In this document: in pieces, positions 28,004-36,078 of the stretch
How the letters are laid out: every line of letters starts with the position of its first letter
Position numbering within the stretch: the stretch's first letter is position 1
From: an uncultured Sphingomonadaceae bacterium
Lineage (GTDB): Bacteria > Pseudomonadota > Alphaproteobacteria > Sphingomonadales > Sphingomonadaceae
Direction of reading: 5' to 3'
NCBI GenBank assembly: GCA_947493325.1
Contig: CANLQI010000002.1
Location: 496,001-560,000 of the forward strand
DNA: 64,000 bases
Position numbers and translations under genes: made by a program
The notes under the pieces: generated by a model
The model's database searches: none
Told to the model about the DNA's origin: nothing
What the model saw: the letters and a program-made list of their open reading frames with translations, nothing else

Positions 28004-28396
28004 ATGGGAACGATGAATATGTACAGAATAGCAGCTATACTTATCGGCCTGGTGGCGCTACTTCATTTCTATATAGCCTGGTTTGAAATGTTCGCGTGGA
28101 CAACGCGCGGGCCTCAGGTGTTTTCCAGTTTTCCTGTGGAGTTGTTTGAACCGACCAAAGCCATGGCTGCTAATCAGGGATTGTATAACAGCTTTTTGGC
28201 TATTGGCCTTACCTGGTCACTGTTTATTAAAGATCCTGAGTGGCGTTTCAAAGTTGCCGCATGCTTTTTGCTATTTGTCATGGTGGCCGGTATTTTCGGG
28301 GCCGCTACCGTGTCGCAGCGGATATTTTTTGTGCAAGCCGTTCCGGCAGCAATTGCATTGCTATTTGCCTATCTGGCCTATCGAAAAGCGGCTTGA
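28004..28396 (+). CDS. DUF1304 membrane protein
   Basis: 130 residues with four membrane helices (AAILIGLVALLHFYIAWFEM; LYNSFLAIGLTWSLF; ACFLLFVMVAGIFGAA; VPAAIALLFAYLAY). The HFYIAWFEMFAW and NQGLYNSFLAIGL motifs match DUF1304. Function unknown. It follows ppc by 14 bp, so may be co-transcribed with it. Confidence 0.85.
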   Translation: MGTMNMYRIAAILIGLVALLHFYIAWFEMFAWTTRGPQVFSSFPVELFEPTKAMAANQGLYNSFLAIGLTWSLFIKDPEWRFKVAACFLLFVMVAGIFGAATVSQRIFFVQAVPAAIALLFAYLAYRKAA

Positions 28397-28407
28397 AATA
28401 AGCCGGA

Positions 28408-29787
28408 TTACAACCGCTCAAACCGCACTTTCAAACCGTCTTTCGGTTGCGGGATCGGCCAGGCCTGCCATTTGGGCTTATAGCCGTCTTCCACCACCAC
28501 ACGGTTTTGCGTCAGGATATGGTGCATCAGGATTTTGATCTGCATATAGGCGAAATGCAGGCCTAGGCACATATGCGCGCCACCGCCAAAGGGAACCCAC
28601 GCAAATTTGTGCCGCGCACGTACCTGTTCGGGCGTGAAGCGCATGGGATCGAATTTATACGGATCGGGCCAGTGTTCCTCCATCAAATGGGTAAAACCGG
28701 CGCTGATGCCGACAGGGGTTCCTGCCGGAACATGCTGCCCGGCAAATTCGAAATCGCGCAGCGCGCGGCGCGGGGTAGATGGGACGGGCGGGATAAGGCG
28801 GAGGGCTTCCTTGAACGCATATTCGGTGAGCTCCAGTTTGCCCAGATCATCATAGGACAGCGGCTGGCCTGGCGTGCCTACCGCCCTGCATTCCTCGCGC
28901 AGTTTTTCCTGCCAATCCGGATGCTGGGCCAGCAGGAGGAGCAGTGATGTCGCGGACGACGTGATGGTGTCATGCGCCGCCATCATCAGGAAGTTCATGT
29001 GATCGACCACTTCGTCGGTGGTCAGCAGTTCGCCATTGTCATGGGTGGCGCGGCAGAATTGGCTGAACATATCCGGCCCCTGCTGTTCGCGGCGTTTCTG
29101 TACTTCAGGGGTAAAGTAATCCACCAGATATTTGCGCCCCGCCACGCCCCGGCCCATTTTGGTGAAAGGCAGAGGGCGGCGGACAATGCCGATCGATGCC
29201 TGCACCATGTCGACAAAGGCTTTGTTGATCTTGTCGGCTTCCGGCCCCCAGGGGATGCCCAGAAAGCTGGTCGCGGCCAAATCAAGGGTGAGTTTTTTGA
29301 CTTCCGGGTAGAAGCGCAGGTCCCGGCCCGACCATTCATCCACGCGGCCCATTATCCCCTCATTCAGCTTTTCGGCATAATGGCGCATCGGGCCAGGCTT
29401 GAAAGCGATGGAAAGCGCCTTGCGGTCGGCACGGTGGTGGTCAAAATCCATCAGCATCAATCCACGCGGAAAGAGCAGATTCAGGATCGGTCCCCAGCCC
29501 TGCTCGCTGGAAAACAGTCTGTCACGATCGAACAGGACCAGCTCATTGGCTTCCGCGCCCAGCATGCCGACCTGTGTGCGGCCAAAGCTGTTGATGCGGT
29601 AGATCGGCCCGTACTTCCGATACATTTCAAACCCGAATTTATACGGATCTTTCAGTTGGCGTAGCGTCACTCCAAAAAACGGAATGCCTTCCTCACCGGG
29701 AATCGCCATCAGTGCGTCCTGATCCTGTACAGGCGTCCAGTGCGGATTACCGGCATCGGTGTCTGCATAAGCGGTGGCCATAGACAA
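28408..29787 (-). CDS. cytochrome P450
   Basis: Soluble bacterial haem-thiolate monooxygenase of 459 residues. Present are the I-helix threonine region MAAHDTITSSATSLLLLLA, the ExxR motif in KEALRLIPP, the meander PDPYKFDPMRFTPEQ and the haem loop FGGGAHMCLGLHFA with the Cys ligand near residue 400. No ferredoxin, reductase or biosynthetic partner is adjacent, so substrate and electron source are unknown; the PERF-type context resembles fatty-acid or sterol/terpenoid hydroxylases but does not decide it. Confidence 0.93.
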   Translation of the reverse strand: MSMATAYADTDAGNPHWTPVQDQDALMAIPGEEGIPFFGVTLRQLKDPYKFGFEMYRKYGPIYRINSFGRTQVGMLGAEANELVLFDRDRLFSSEQGWGPILNLLFPRGLMLMDFDHHRADRKALSIAFKPGPMRHYAEKLNEGIMGRVDEWSGRDLRFYPEVKKLTLDLAATSFLGIPWGPEADKINKAFVDMVQASIGIVRRPLPFTKMGRGVAGRKYLVDYFTPEVQKRREQQGPDMFSQFCRATHDNGELLTTDEVVDHMNFLMMAAHDTITSSATSLLLLLAQHPDWQEKLREECRAVGTPGQPLSYDDLGKLELTEYAFKEALRLIPPVPSTPRRALRDFEFAGQHVPAGTPVGISAGFTHLMEEHWPDPYKFDPMRFTPEQVRARHKFAWVPFGGGAHMCLGLHFAYMQIKILMHHILTQNRVVVEDGYKPKWQAWPIPQPKDGLKVRFERL

Positions 29788-30003
29788 TGTCCTGATCTTG
29801 GAGTTAATTGATCACTTAAATATCAATTAACATACATGTAAGCAAGAAGTAGTAAGGAATAGAGCTGATTCTCTGTAACGGGGCCACATATGTTCATATT
29901 GAATTCAACTCATCGTGCTATAACAACGTCATAACGTCAAATATTCCTTTTGGATTCGGTGATTTGTGGTGCTGAGGGGGTATATTGCTGACAAGGGGAA
30001 AAC

Positions 30004-30831
30004 ATGACTGCTTCCAAGACATTACGTACGCTCGCAATTGCCGTATCGGCAATGAGCCTCAGCGCCTGCGCCTATTATGGTGAGACAGGCTATTATGACG
30101 ATGACGGGTACGAATATGGTACGCGGGGCAGCTATTGCGATGGTTATGATGCCTATGACTATTATTATGACTGTGATTATCGCGGCGGCTTTGCCAATAT
30201 CGGCTTTGGTGGCGGCTATTATGATGATTATTACTACCCCGGCTATGGTTTTTATATTTTCGATCGCCGTGGCCGCCGTTACCTTATGCGGGACCATCAC
30301 CGTAATTACTGGGGCCGTCAGCGTTATGGATATTACAGCAAGCGTCACGGCCATCGCTATGGGCGTGATCGTCATCGCGGGAAATACCGTGACCAGCGCG
30401 ACTGGACACCGGCAGAACGCGCGAGATACGAAGAGCGCCGTGACCGCCGCCGCGCCAAACGTGCGCGTCGCGATGCTCGCGGCTATGATGATGGCGCGGT
30501 GGGTACGGCCCGCAATGCGATAGAGCGCGCACAGCGCAAAGAACGCAGAAGTGAAAGGCGAAGTCGCCGCGATAACCCTGCGGCAGCAGGCATCCGGCGC
30601 AATGCACCGCCCGTGACAGCCGGTGCTTCCCGCCGCGGTAAAAATGCGGTTACACCTGTGCGGGCTCCGCGTCCGGCACCCGCCGCGCGCAGTCGCGGTC
30701 AAAACAGCCAAGCCGCAAGGCCTGCACGAAATAAGCAGCGTGCTGCTCCAGCCCCGCGCCGCTCCTCTCCGCCTGCGCGTTCAAAGTCGCATAACCGCGA
30801 AGCACGCAATCCGAATGTGCGGCCTGATTAA
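30004..30831 (+). CDS. Tyr/Asp-rich then Arg-rich lipoprotein, unknown
   Basis: 275-residue predicted lipoprotein (signal AVSAMSLSACAYYG, lipid Cys about 22). Composition is strongly two-part: residues 23-100 are Tyr/Asp/Gly-rich (YDDDGYEYG, DAYDYYYDCDY), residues 100-200 are Arg/His/Lys-rich (RHGHRYGRDRHRGKYRD, RRDRRRAKRARRD), and the C-terminal 75 residues are Pro/Ala/Arg/Ser-rich and probably unstructured. No known domain is recognised. A hairpin at 30861-30906 follows the gene. Confidence 0.7.
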   Translation: MTASKTLRTLAIAVSAMSLSACAYYGETGYYDDDGYEYGTRGSYCDGYDAYDYYYDCDYRGGFANIGFGGGYYDDYYYPGYGFYIFDRRGRRYLMRDHHRNYWGRQRYGYYSKRHGHRYGRDRHRGKYRDQRDWTPAERARYEERRDRRRAKRARRDARGYDDGAVGTARNAIERAQRKERRSERRSRRDNPAAAGIRRNAPPVTAGASRRGKNAVTPVRAPRPAPAARSRGQNSQAARPARNKQRAAPAPRRSSPPARSKSHNREARNPNVRPD

Positions 30832-30860
30832 ACGCACGGCGAAGCGGTATAGATACTCTT

Positions 30861-30906
30861 AAACATTGCGCCGCCGCGGTCAGACTGGCATGGCGGCGCA
30901 ATGTTT
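30861..30906 (+). terminator. hairpin after the lipoprotein gene that includes the next start codon
   Basis: Perfect 15-bp inverted repeat: AAACATTGCGCCGCC (30861-30875) and GGCGGCGCAATGTTT (30892-30906), 16-nt loop, followed by GTTTT. It resembles an intrinsic terminator for the lipoprotein gene but its 3' arm contains the ATG (30901) of the RluA-type gene. Confidence 0.7.
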
Positions 30907-31608
30907 GTTTTAACGCCGCCCAAAGAATCCGAACTGCCCTATATTGACGGGGAAGCCATTGTCATCGACAAACCGGCGGGCCTTGCGGTCGATCGCCCGA
31001 AACGCGGGGGACCGTGTCTGGAGGACTGGCTGAATGAGCTGAAATTCGGGTTTAAACGCCTGCCGCGCCCCGTACACCGGCTCGACCAGGATACATCGGG
31101 CTGTCTGTTGCTATCGCGCAACCCCAAGGCGCTGAAGCGTTTTGCCAAGGCTTTTCAGGACCGGCTCGTGACCAAACGCTATATTGGTGTGATGGCGGGC
31201 ATTATCGAAGATAGCGAGGGCATGATCGAATTGCCTCTGGGCAAATATAGCACGGCGGAAACCGGGTGGAAAATGGTTGTTGATGAGGCGGGCAAGCCGG
31301 CGCGCACTGGCTGGCGCAAGGTTGCGGAGCATGAAGGGCTGACACTGATCGAATTTATGCCGGAAACGGGCCGCACGCATCAAATACGTGCGCATGCACT
31401 ATACGGTCTGGGGCAGGGTCTGATCGGTGATCCTGTTTATCGCAGCGAAGATGCGCCGCAGGACGAAGAACTGCAGCCGCTGATGCTGCACAGCCATTAC
31501 ATCCGCATAGACCGCGAGAATAAGCCGCCAATCGAAGCACATGCTGCTGTGCCTGCACGGTTTCGCAATCTGGGTTTTTCTGCAGATGACCTCGCCATCG
31601 GACAATAA
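30901..31608 (+). CDS. RluA family pseudouridine synthase
   Basis: Isomerises uridine to pseudouridine in RNA. 235 residues without an S4 domain: IDKPAGLAVDRPKRGG at the N-terminus, catalytic Asp in HRLDQDTSGCLLLSRN, and the RluA motif PETGRTHQIRAHALYG. The target (rRNA or tRNA) cannot be assigned. ATG 30901 is the only start in frame; no ribosome site precedes it and the codon sits in a hairpin arm. The 3' end overlaps arfB by 23 bp. Confidence 0.92.
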   Translation: MFVLTPPKESELPYIDGEAIVIDKPAGLAVDRPKRGGPCLEDWLNELKFGFKRLPRPVHRLDQDTSGCLLLSRNPKALKRFAKAFQDRLVTKRYIGVMAGIIEDSEGMIELPLGKYSTAETGWKMVVDEAGKPARTGWRKVAEHEGLTLIEFMPETGRTHQIRAHALYGLGQGLIGDPVYRSEDAPQDEELQPLMLHSHYIRIDRENKPPIEAHAAVPARFRNLGFSADDLAIGQ

Positions 31609-32035
31609 GCCTTCGCCGCTGCCGCCCGGCATGGCGGAGCGGCTGGACGGCCTGATGCAGGAGCGGTTTGTCACTGCATCCGGCCCCGGCGGGCAGAATG
31701 TCAATAAAGTTGCGACCGCAGTGCAGCTGCGCGTCAATATTTTTGCCCTGGGCCTCGCGCCCGATGTCTATCAAAGGTTGAAGGAAGCGGCGGGGTCACG
31801 GCTGAACAAGGATGGCGAACTGGTTATACAGGCCAGGGAGCAGCGTACACAGGAAGCCAACCGCAATGCAGCGCGCAAACGCATGGTCGAGATGGTCGAG
31901 CAAGCGCATATCCGCCCCCGCAAACGCGCCAGGACCCGTGTGAATCGGGTGGGGAAAAAGAAGCGGCTGGAAGCGAAAAAGAACCGCAGCGCAGTAAAGA
32001 AAAACCGCGGCAAAGTGGAGAGAGATTCTTTTTGA
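31586..32035 (+). CDS. arfB: alternative ribosome-rescue peptidyl-tRNA hydrolase ArfB
   Basis: Codon-independent release factor that frees stalled ribosomes. 149 residues from ATG 31586: the catalytic GGQ in ASGPGGQNVNKVATAVQLR and a basic C-terminal tail (RKRARTRVNRVGKKKRLEAK) that enters the mRNA channel. It overlaps the RluA-type gene by 23 bp, and an upstream in-frame ATG at 31541 would add residues with no family match. Confidence 0.94.
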   Translation: MTSPSDNKPSPLPPGMAERLDGLMQERFVTASGPGGQNVNKVATAVQLRVNIFALGLAPDVYQRLKEAAGSRLNKDGELVIQAREQRTQEANRNAARKRMVEMVEQAHIRPRKRARTRVNRVGKKKRLEAKKNRSAVKKNRGKVERDSF

Positions 32036-32557
32036 GGGTTTTTTGATTTCGCGACAATTCACTTCGTGAATGCCTCCGATGGGGTTCGGCCTAACCGGCC
32101 GGCGCATGGTCATGCGCTGCCGAGTTGCTGGACGCAACTCGGGACTTTCGCGAAACGTTTATGATACATCCAGATCCTCCCTGAAACTTTAGTTTCGGGG
32201 AGGGGGACCGTTTTGCGACAGCAAAATGGTGGAGGGGCACCCATGAAAGTATTACTTTTATGGGACCGGTGGAGGGGTGAGAGCGGCAATAGGCAGGCTT
32301 TGTATTTACACTGCACCCGCCCCTCCACCACTTGGCTGCGCCAAGCGGTCCCCCTCCCCATGCCTGCGGCACAGGGAGGATTTGAAACCAGCCGTCGTCT
32401 CGCGAAATCCCGGACTGCGACTAGCAATCAGGCAAAGGCTGACCGGCCGTCGGCCGTCTAGGCCGAACCCATTTGGAGGCGGCGCGCAGCGCCTTGCCGT
32501 GAAATCAAAAAAGACTCCCCCTTACAATTCCTTCCACATCCTCCTAAGTCCAGCAGC
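32036..32557. other. gene-free interval filled by a palindromic element
   Basis: Between arfB and the GAF reductase gene. Apparent open frames run through the inverted repeat and encode nothing recognisable. Bases 32039-32512 are one composite palindrome; the last 45 bp before the next ATG hold its leader. Confidence 0.75.
32039..32512. repeat. 474-bp composite palindromic element
   Basis: The left end (TTTTTTGATTTC at 32039) is mirrored by GAAATCAAAAAA at 32501-32512. Outer arms of about 115 bp (to 32155 and from 32401) share the order CCTCC..GGGTTCGGCC, two or three mini-hairpins, then the TTTCGCG end. Inner arms (about 32176-32238 and 32310-32378) share CCTCCCTG, GGGGAGGGGGACCG and TGGTGGAGGGGC. 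Between these constant blocks the mini-hairpins have different sequence but still pair: TTTTGC/GCAAAA on the left, CTTGGC/GCCAAG on the right. No transposase is encoded. Confidence 0.8.
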
Positions 32558-33040
32558 ATGTTCGATTTCAAAACCAGCTCCGAAGCACCGAAACCTCAAA
32601 TCTATACCGATCTGCTGGATGCCATAAAAGCCGTGACACATGGCGAAAGCGACAGCATTGCCAATATGGCCAATGTGGCCGCTTTGCTATGGCAGTTCCT
32701 GCCCGATCTCAACTGGGCGGGTTTTTACCGCATGGTGGATGGCGAACTGGTGCTGGGGCCTTTTGCGGGCAAGCCCGCGTGTATACGCATTGCACTGGAC
32801 AAGGGTGTGTGCGGCGCGGCGGCGCGCACTGGCGAGGCGCAGCTGGTGGATGATGTCCATGCTTTTCCGGGTCATATTGCGTGCGACGGCGATACCCAGT
32901 CCGAACTGGTTGTGCCCGTTATCCAGAACGGATCCGTCACGCATGTGATTGACCTCGACAGTCCGTCCAAAGCGCGTTTTGATAAGGATGACCTTCACGG
33001 CATCGCGGCCATCGCCAGTTATCTTGCCGACTATATCTGA
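32558..33040 (+). CDS. msrC: free methionine-(R)-sulfoxide reductase, GAF domain
   Basis: Reduces free L-methionine-R-sulfoxide. 160 residues forming one GAF domain of the fRMsr type (LNWAGFYRMVDGELVLGPF; HIACDGDTQSELVVPV). The three catalytic/resolving cysteines are Cys75, Cys85 and Cys109, with the 10 and 24 spacing of the E. coli enzyme. It complements MsrB at 3.5 kb. Confidence 0.93.
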   Translation: MFDFKTSSEAPKPQIYTDLLDAIKAVTHGESDSIANMANVAALLWQFLPDLNWAGFYRMVDGELVLGPFAGKPACIRIALDKGVCGAAARTGEAQLVDDVHAFPGHIACDGDTQSELVVPVIQNGSVTHVIDLDSPSKARFDKDDLHGIAAIASYLADYI

Positions 33041-33235
33041 TTAGGCGATAATATCCGGGATCATCTGATCCTCCAGATGGGCAATCTCGTCGCGCAGCTT
33101 GAGCTTGCGTTTCTTCAGCCGTGCAATCTGCATTTCGTCTCTCGTGCCCGCCGTGCGCAATGCTTCAATCGCCTGATCAAGATCGCGGTGCTCGATCTTC
33201 ATCAATTCAAGCTGCTTTTTCTGCGCACTGCTCAT
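33041..33235 (-). CDS. YdcH family protein (DUF465)
   Basis: 64-residue basic coiled-coil protein: QLELMKIEHRDLDQAI then ARLKKRKLKLRDEIAHLE, the DUF465/YdcH pattern of a short helical hairpin. Function unknown. Its stop abuts the end of the convergent fRMsr gene with no gap. A second, shorter DUF465-type gene lies 200 bp away on the other strand. Confidence 0.83.
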   Translation of the reverse strand: MSSAQKKQLELMKIEHRDLDQAIEALRTAGTRDEMQIARLKKRKLKLRDEIAHLEDQMIPDIIA

Positions 33236-33432
33236 AAACGAATATTTCCGTCATTCGGGATGGGGCATTGTAAATGGGACCGGAATAGAAGCCGGAAAAC
33301 TCGTGCTCTATAACCGATTATCGCACCTCATAAAAGATATAGCGCAAATATCGTGTCCCGATATGTGACAAAATCGTAATTTTATGTTTCATTGGCCGTA
33401 CAAATTTAAGTGAGTCGCAAAGGAGAAGCCAT

Positions 33433-33588
33433 ATGAGCAATAGCCATATCAATGCGTTGCAGGAAAAACACCACGGGCTGGAACAGCAAATCCATAAAGA
33501 AGAACGCCGCCCATCTCCCGATACCCAGCGACTGGCCCAGCTCAAGAAAGAGAAGCTCCGCATCAAGGAAGAACTGGCGGCGGCATAG
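33433..33588 (+). CDS. small YdcH-like (DUF465) protein
   Basis: 51-residue open frame beginning M-S-N-S-H-I-N-A-L-Q-E-K and ending ELAAA. It has a strong ribosome site (AAAGGAG, 7 nt before ATG) and the DUF465 pattern HHGLEQQIHKEERRP...RLAQLKKEKLRIKEEL, so it is very likely real despite its size. It is a paralogue of the minus-strand gene at 33041-33235. Confidence 0.8.
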   Translation: MSNSHINALQEKHHGLEQQIHKEERRPSPDTQRLAQLKKEKLRIKEELAAA

Positions 33589-33678
33589 CCAGATTAATAT
33601 TATAAATTATGGGGCACCCGGTTAAATCCGGCTGTTATATCGTGGCGCGCGGCATCCACTTCTGCTAAACGCTATTTC

Positions 33679-35952
33679 ATGCCGACACCCGCCCATGCTG
33701 CCCGCAAGATACTGACTCGCCTGCACGACGTGATGGCGGCGCGCAGTTCTGCGCAGCAGAAGCTGAATGAAGTCGTCGAAATTATCGGCAGCGCGCTCAA
33801 CAGCGAAGTCTGTTCCGTATATCTGCGGCGCGAAGGTGTGCTGGAGCTGTTTGCCACCCGTGGGTTGAACCAGTCGGCGGTGCATGTCACCAAACTGGCG
33901 TTGGGCGAAGGGTTGACGGGTACGATTGCCGCCAATGTCGAAATGCTCAACCTGGATGAAGCCGCTGCGCATCCCGATTTTCAGTACCGCCCAGAAACCG
34001 GCGAAGAGAAATTCCACAGCTTTGCCGGCGTGCCAATCGTGCGGCGTGAGCGCGCCATCGGCGTGGTCTGCGTGCAGCATGTCGAGCCGCGCAAATATGA
34101 CGATGTAGAGATTGAGGCGCTGCAGACCGTGGCGATGGTGCTGTCCGAACTGATCACCAATGCGGATTTGGTCGATACCGAAACCGATGCCCGTGAAGGG
34201 CGGACCAGCACGGCGTCCGAAAATCTGCAAGGCCTGCCACTTGTCATGGGAATTGCCAGCGGCAAAGCGGTATTCCACCAACCGCGTATCACTATCGAGC
34301 ATGTAGTGGCCGAAGATATCGAGGCAGAGCGCCAGCGCGTCTATAGCGCGTTTGACAAGATGCGCACGCAGATCGACAAAATGGCATCGCAGGCCGAATT
34401 CGGTGTCGGCGGTGAGCATGAGGAAGTGCTGCAGACCTATAAGATGTTCGCCTATGACGAGGGCTGGTCACGGCGCATTAATGAGGCAATTGACAGCGGC
34501 CTTACCGCCGAAGCCGCGATCGAACGCGTGCAGCAGCGCACCCGCATGCGCATGCGGCAGATTGACGATCCGCTGCTGGCGGACCGGATGCATGATCTGG
34601 AGGACCTGGCCAACCGTTTGCTGCGCATTGTGTCGGGGCAAATGGGTACGGCAGCGCAAATGGGGCTGCGCGATGATGCGATATTGATTGCGCGCAACCT
34701 GGGTCCTGCCGAATTGCTGGAATATGACCGGCGCCGCCTAAAAGGTGTGATTCTGGAGGAAGGCTCACTCACCGCGCATGTGATTATTGTTGCGCGGGCG
34801 CTCGGCATTCCGGTGATAGGTCGGATGCGCGGTGTGCGGCATATGGTGCGCGAGGGCGATCATCTGCTGCTTGATGTGATCGAAAATTCACTGCTGATCC
34901 GGCCCAGCGCCCATATTATCGAGGCGTTTGAAGACAAGCTGCACCAGAGCAAGGCGCGCCAGGCCCTTTATGCCTCGATGCGTGATGAAGAGCCGGTCAC
35001 GCGAGACGGCAAGCGTATCACGGTGATGGTCAATGCCGGGCTGCGTGACGATGTCTCCGCGCTGGCGACCACCGGCGCGGACGGTATCGGCCTGTTTCGC
35101 ACCGAGTTCCAGTTTCTTGTCTCCGCCACGCTGCCGCAACGTGAACGGCAGCTCAGGCTCTACCGCGATGTTCTGGAAGCAGCGGGCGACAAACCGGTTA
35201 TTTTTCGCACCGTCGATATCGGCGGTGACAAATCGCTGCCTTATATGAGCGATGATGGTGTGGAGGAGGAAAACCCCGCTATGGGCTGGCGCGCGCTACG
35301 GGTGGCATTGGAACGTGATGGACTGCTGAAGGCGCAGGCCCGGGCGCTGCTGGAGGCCGCCGCAGGCCGCACGCTCAATGTCATGTTCCCGATGGTGTCC
35401 GAGCCATGGGAATTCGACGCGGCACGTGATCTGTTTGAAAACCAGAAAAAATATCTTGCCGGGCGCAAGAAAATGCTGCCGCTGCAAATCCGCTATGGTG
35501 CGATGCTGGAGGTACCTTCGCTGTCGGAAACACTCGACATACTGGGACCGAAAATCGATTTCCTTTCCATCGGCACCAACGACCTGACCCAGTTCCTGTT
35601 CGCCGCTGATCGCGCGCATCCCAAGCTTGCCGAAAGATATGACTGGCTCAGCCCGGCCATCATGCGTTTTCTCAAGCGGATTGTGACGGGTGTCGCGCCG
35701 CATGATGTCGATCTGGCTGTATGCGGTGAGATGGCCGGACGGCGGCTGGAGGCGCTGGCGCTGATTGGCCTTGGCATCGAGCGGCTTTCCATCACGCCGG
35801 CGGCGGTCGGGCCAGTCAAGGCAATGATCCGTTCGCTGAATTACGCCGAAGTCACGCAAAAGATGGATGAATTAATTGCCAATCCGCCTGCGGACATGCG
35901 CGCGGAACTCAAAAGCTGGTCCAAAAACCATGCCGATTTGTCCCGGGCATGA
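33679..35952 (+). CDS. ptsP: phosphoenolpyruvate-protein phosphotransferase PtsP (EI-Ntr)
   Basis: First enzyme of the nitrogen-related PTS phosphorelay. 757 residues: N-terminal GAF domain (about 10-160; LNSEVCSVYLRREGVLELFA), the EI helical and phospho-His domain with catalytic His367 in GSLTAHVIIVARALGIP, and a PEP-binding barrel with GIGLFRTEFQF, GTNDLTQFLFAADR and the acid/base Cys in CGEMAGRRLEA. The GAF domain marks it as EI-Ntr rather than sugar EI. Neither ptsN nor npr is in the window. Confidence 0.96.
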   Translation: MPTPAHAARKILTRLHDVMAARSSAQQKLNEVVEIIGSALNSEVCSVYLRREGVLELFATRGLNQSAVHVTKLALGEGLTGTIAANVEMLNLDEAAAHPDFQYRPETGEEKFHSFAGVPIVRRERAIGVVCVQHVEPRKYDDVEIEALQTVAMVLSELITNADLVDTETDAREGRTSTASENLQGLPLVMGIASGKAVFHQPRITIEHVVAEDIEAERQRVYSAFDKMRTQIDKMASQAEFGVGGEHEEVLQTYKMFAYDEGWSRRINEAIDSGLTAEAAIERVQQRTRMRMRQIDDPLLADRMHDLEDLANRLLRIVSGQMGTAAQMGLRDDAILIARNLGPAELLEYDRRRLKGVILEEGSLTAHVIIVARALGIPVIGRMRGVRHMVREGDHLLLDVIENSLLIRPSAHIIEAFEDKLHQSKARQALYASMRDEEPVTRDGKRITVMVNAGLRDDVSALATTGADGIGLFRTEFQFLVSATLPQRERQLRLYRDVLEAAGDKPVIFRTVDIGGDKSLPYMSDDGVEEENPAMGWRALRVALERDGLLKAQARALLEAAAGRTLNVMFPMVSEPWEFDAARDLFENQKKYLAGRKKMLPLQIRYGAMLEVPSLSETLDILGPKIDFLSIGTNDLTQFLFAADRAHPKLAERYDWLSPAIMRFLKRIVTGVAPHDVDLAVCGEMAGRRLEALALIGLGIERLSITPAAVGPVKAMIRSLNYAEVTQKMDELIANPPADMRAELKSWSKNHADLSRA

Positions 35953-36078
35953 CATGAAAGTGAGTGTCAACACTTGTAAACTGGCTGAATTGCGTTGACT
36001 CAGGCGGGTTTTCAATGCTTTTGTCAGTGCATAACGATAAATATAGACCATGCCTAACACATCTTTCTGGAGAGAATA

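Noticed and set aside
30022-30711. 229-residue minus-strand frame opposite the Tyr-rich lipoprotein
   Set aside because: Ile/Ala/Thr-rich composition is the mirror of the Tyr/Asp/Arg codons on the plus strand; no start signals.
32213-32627. Open frames across the 32-kb palindrome as genes
   Set aside because: They follow the inverted repeat rather than a protein family and have no ribosome site.
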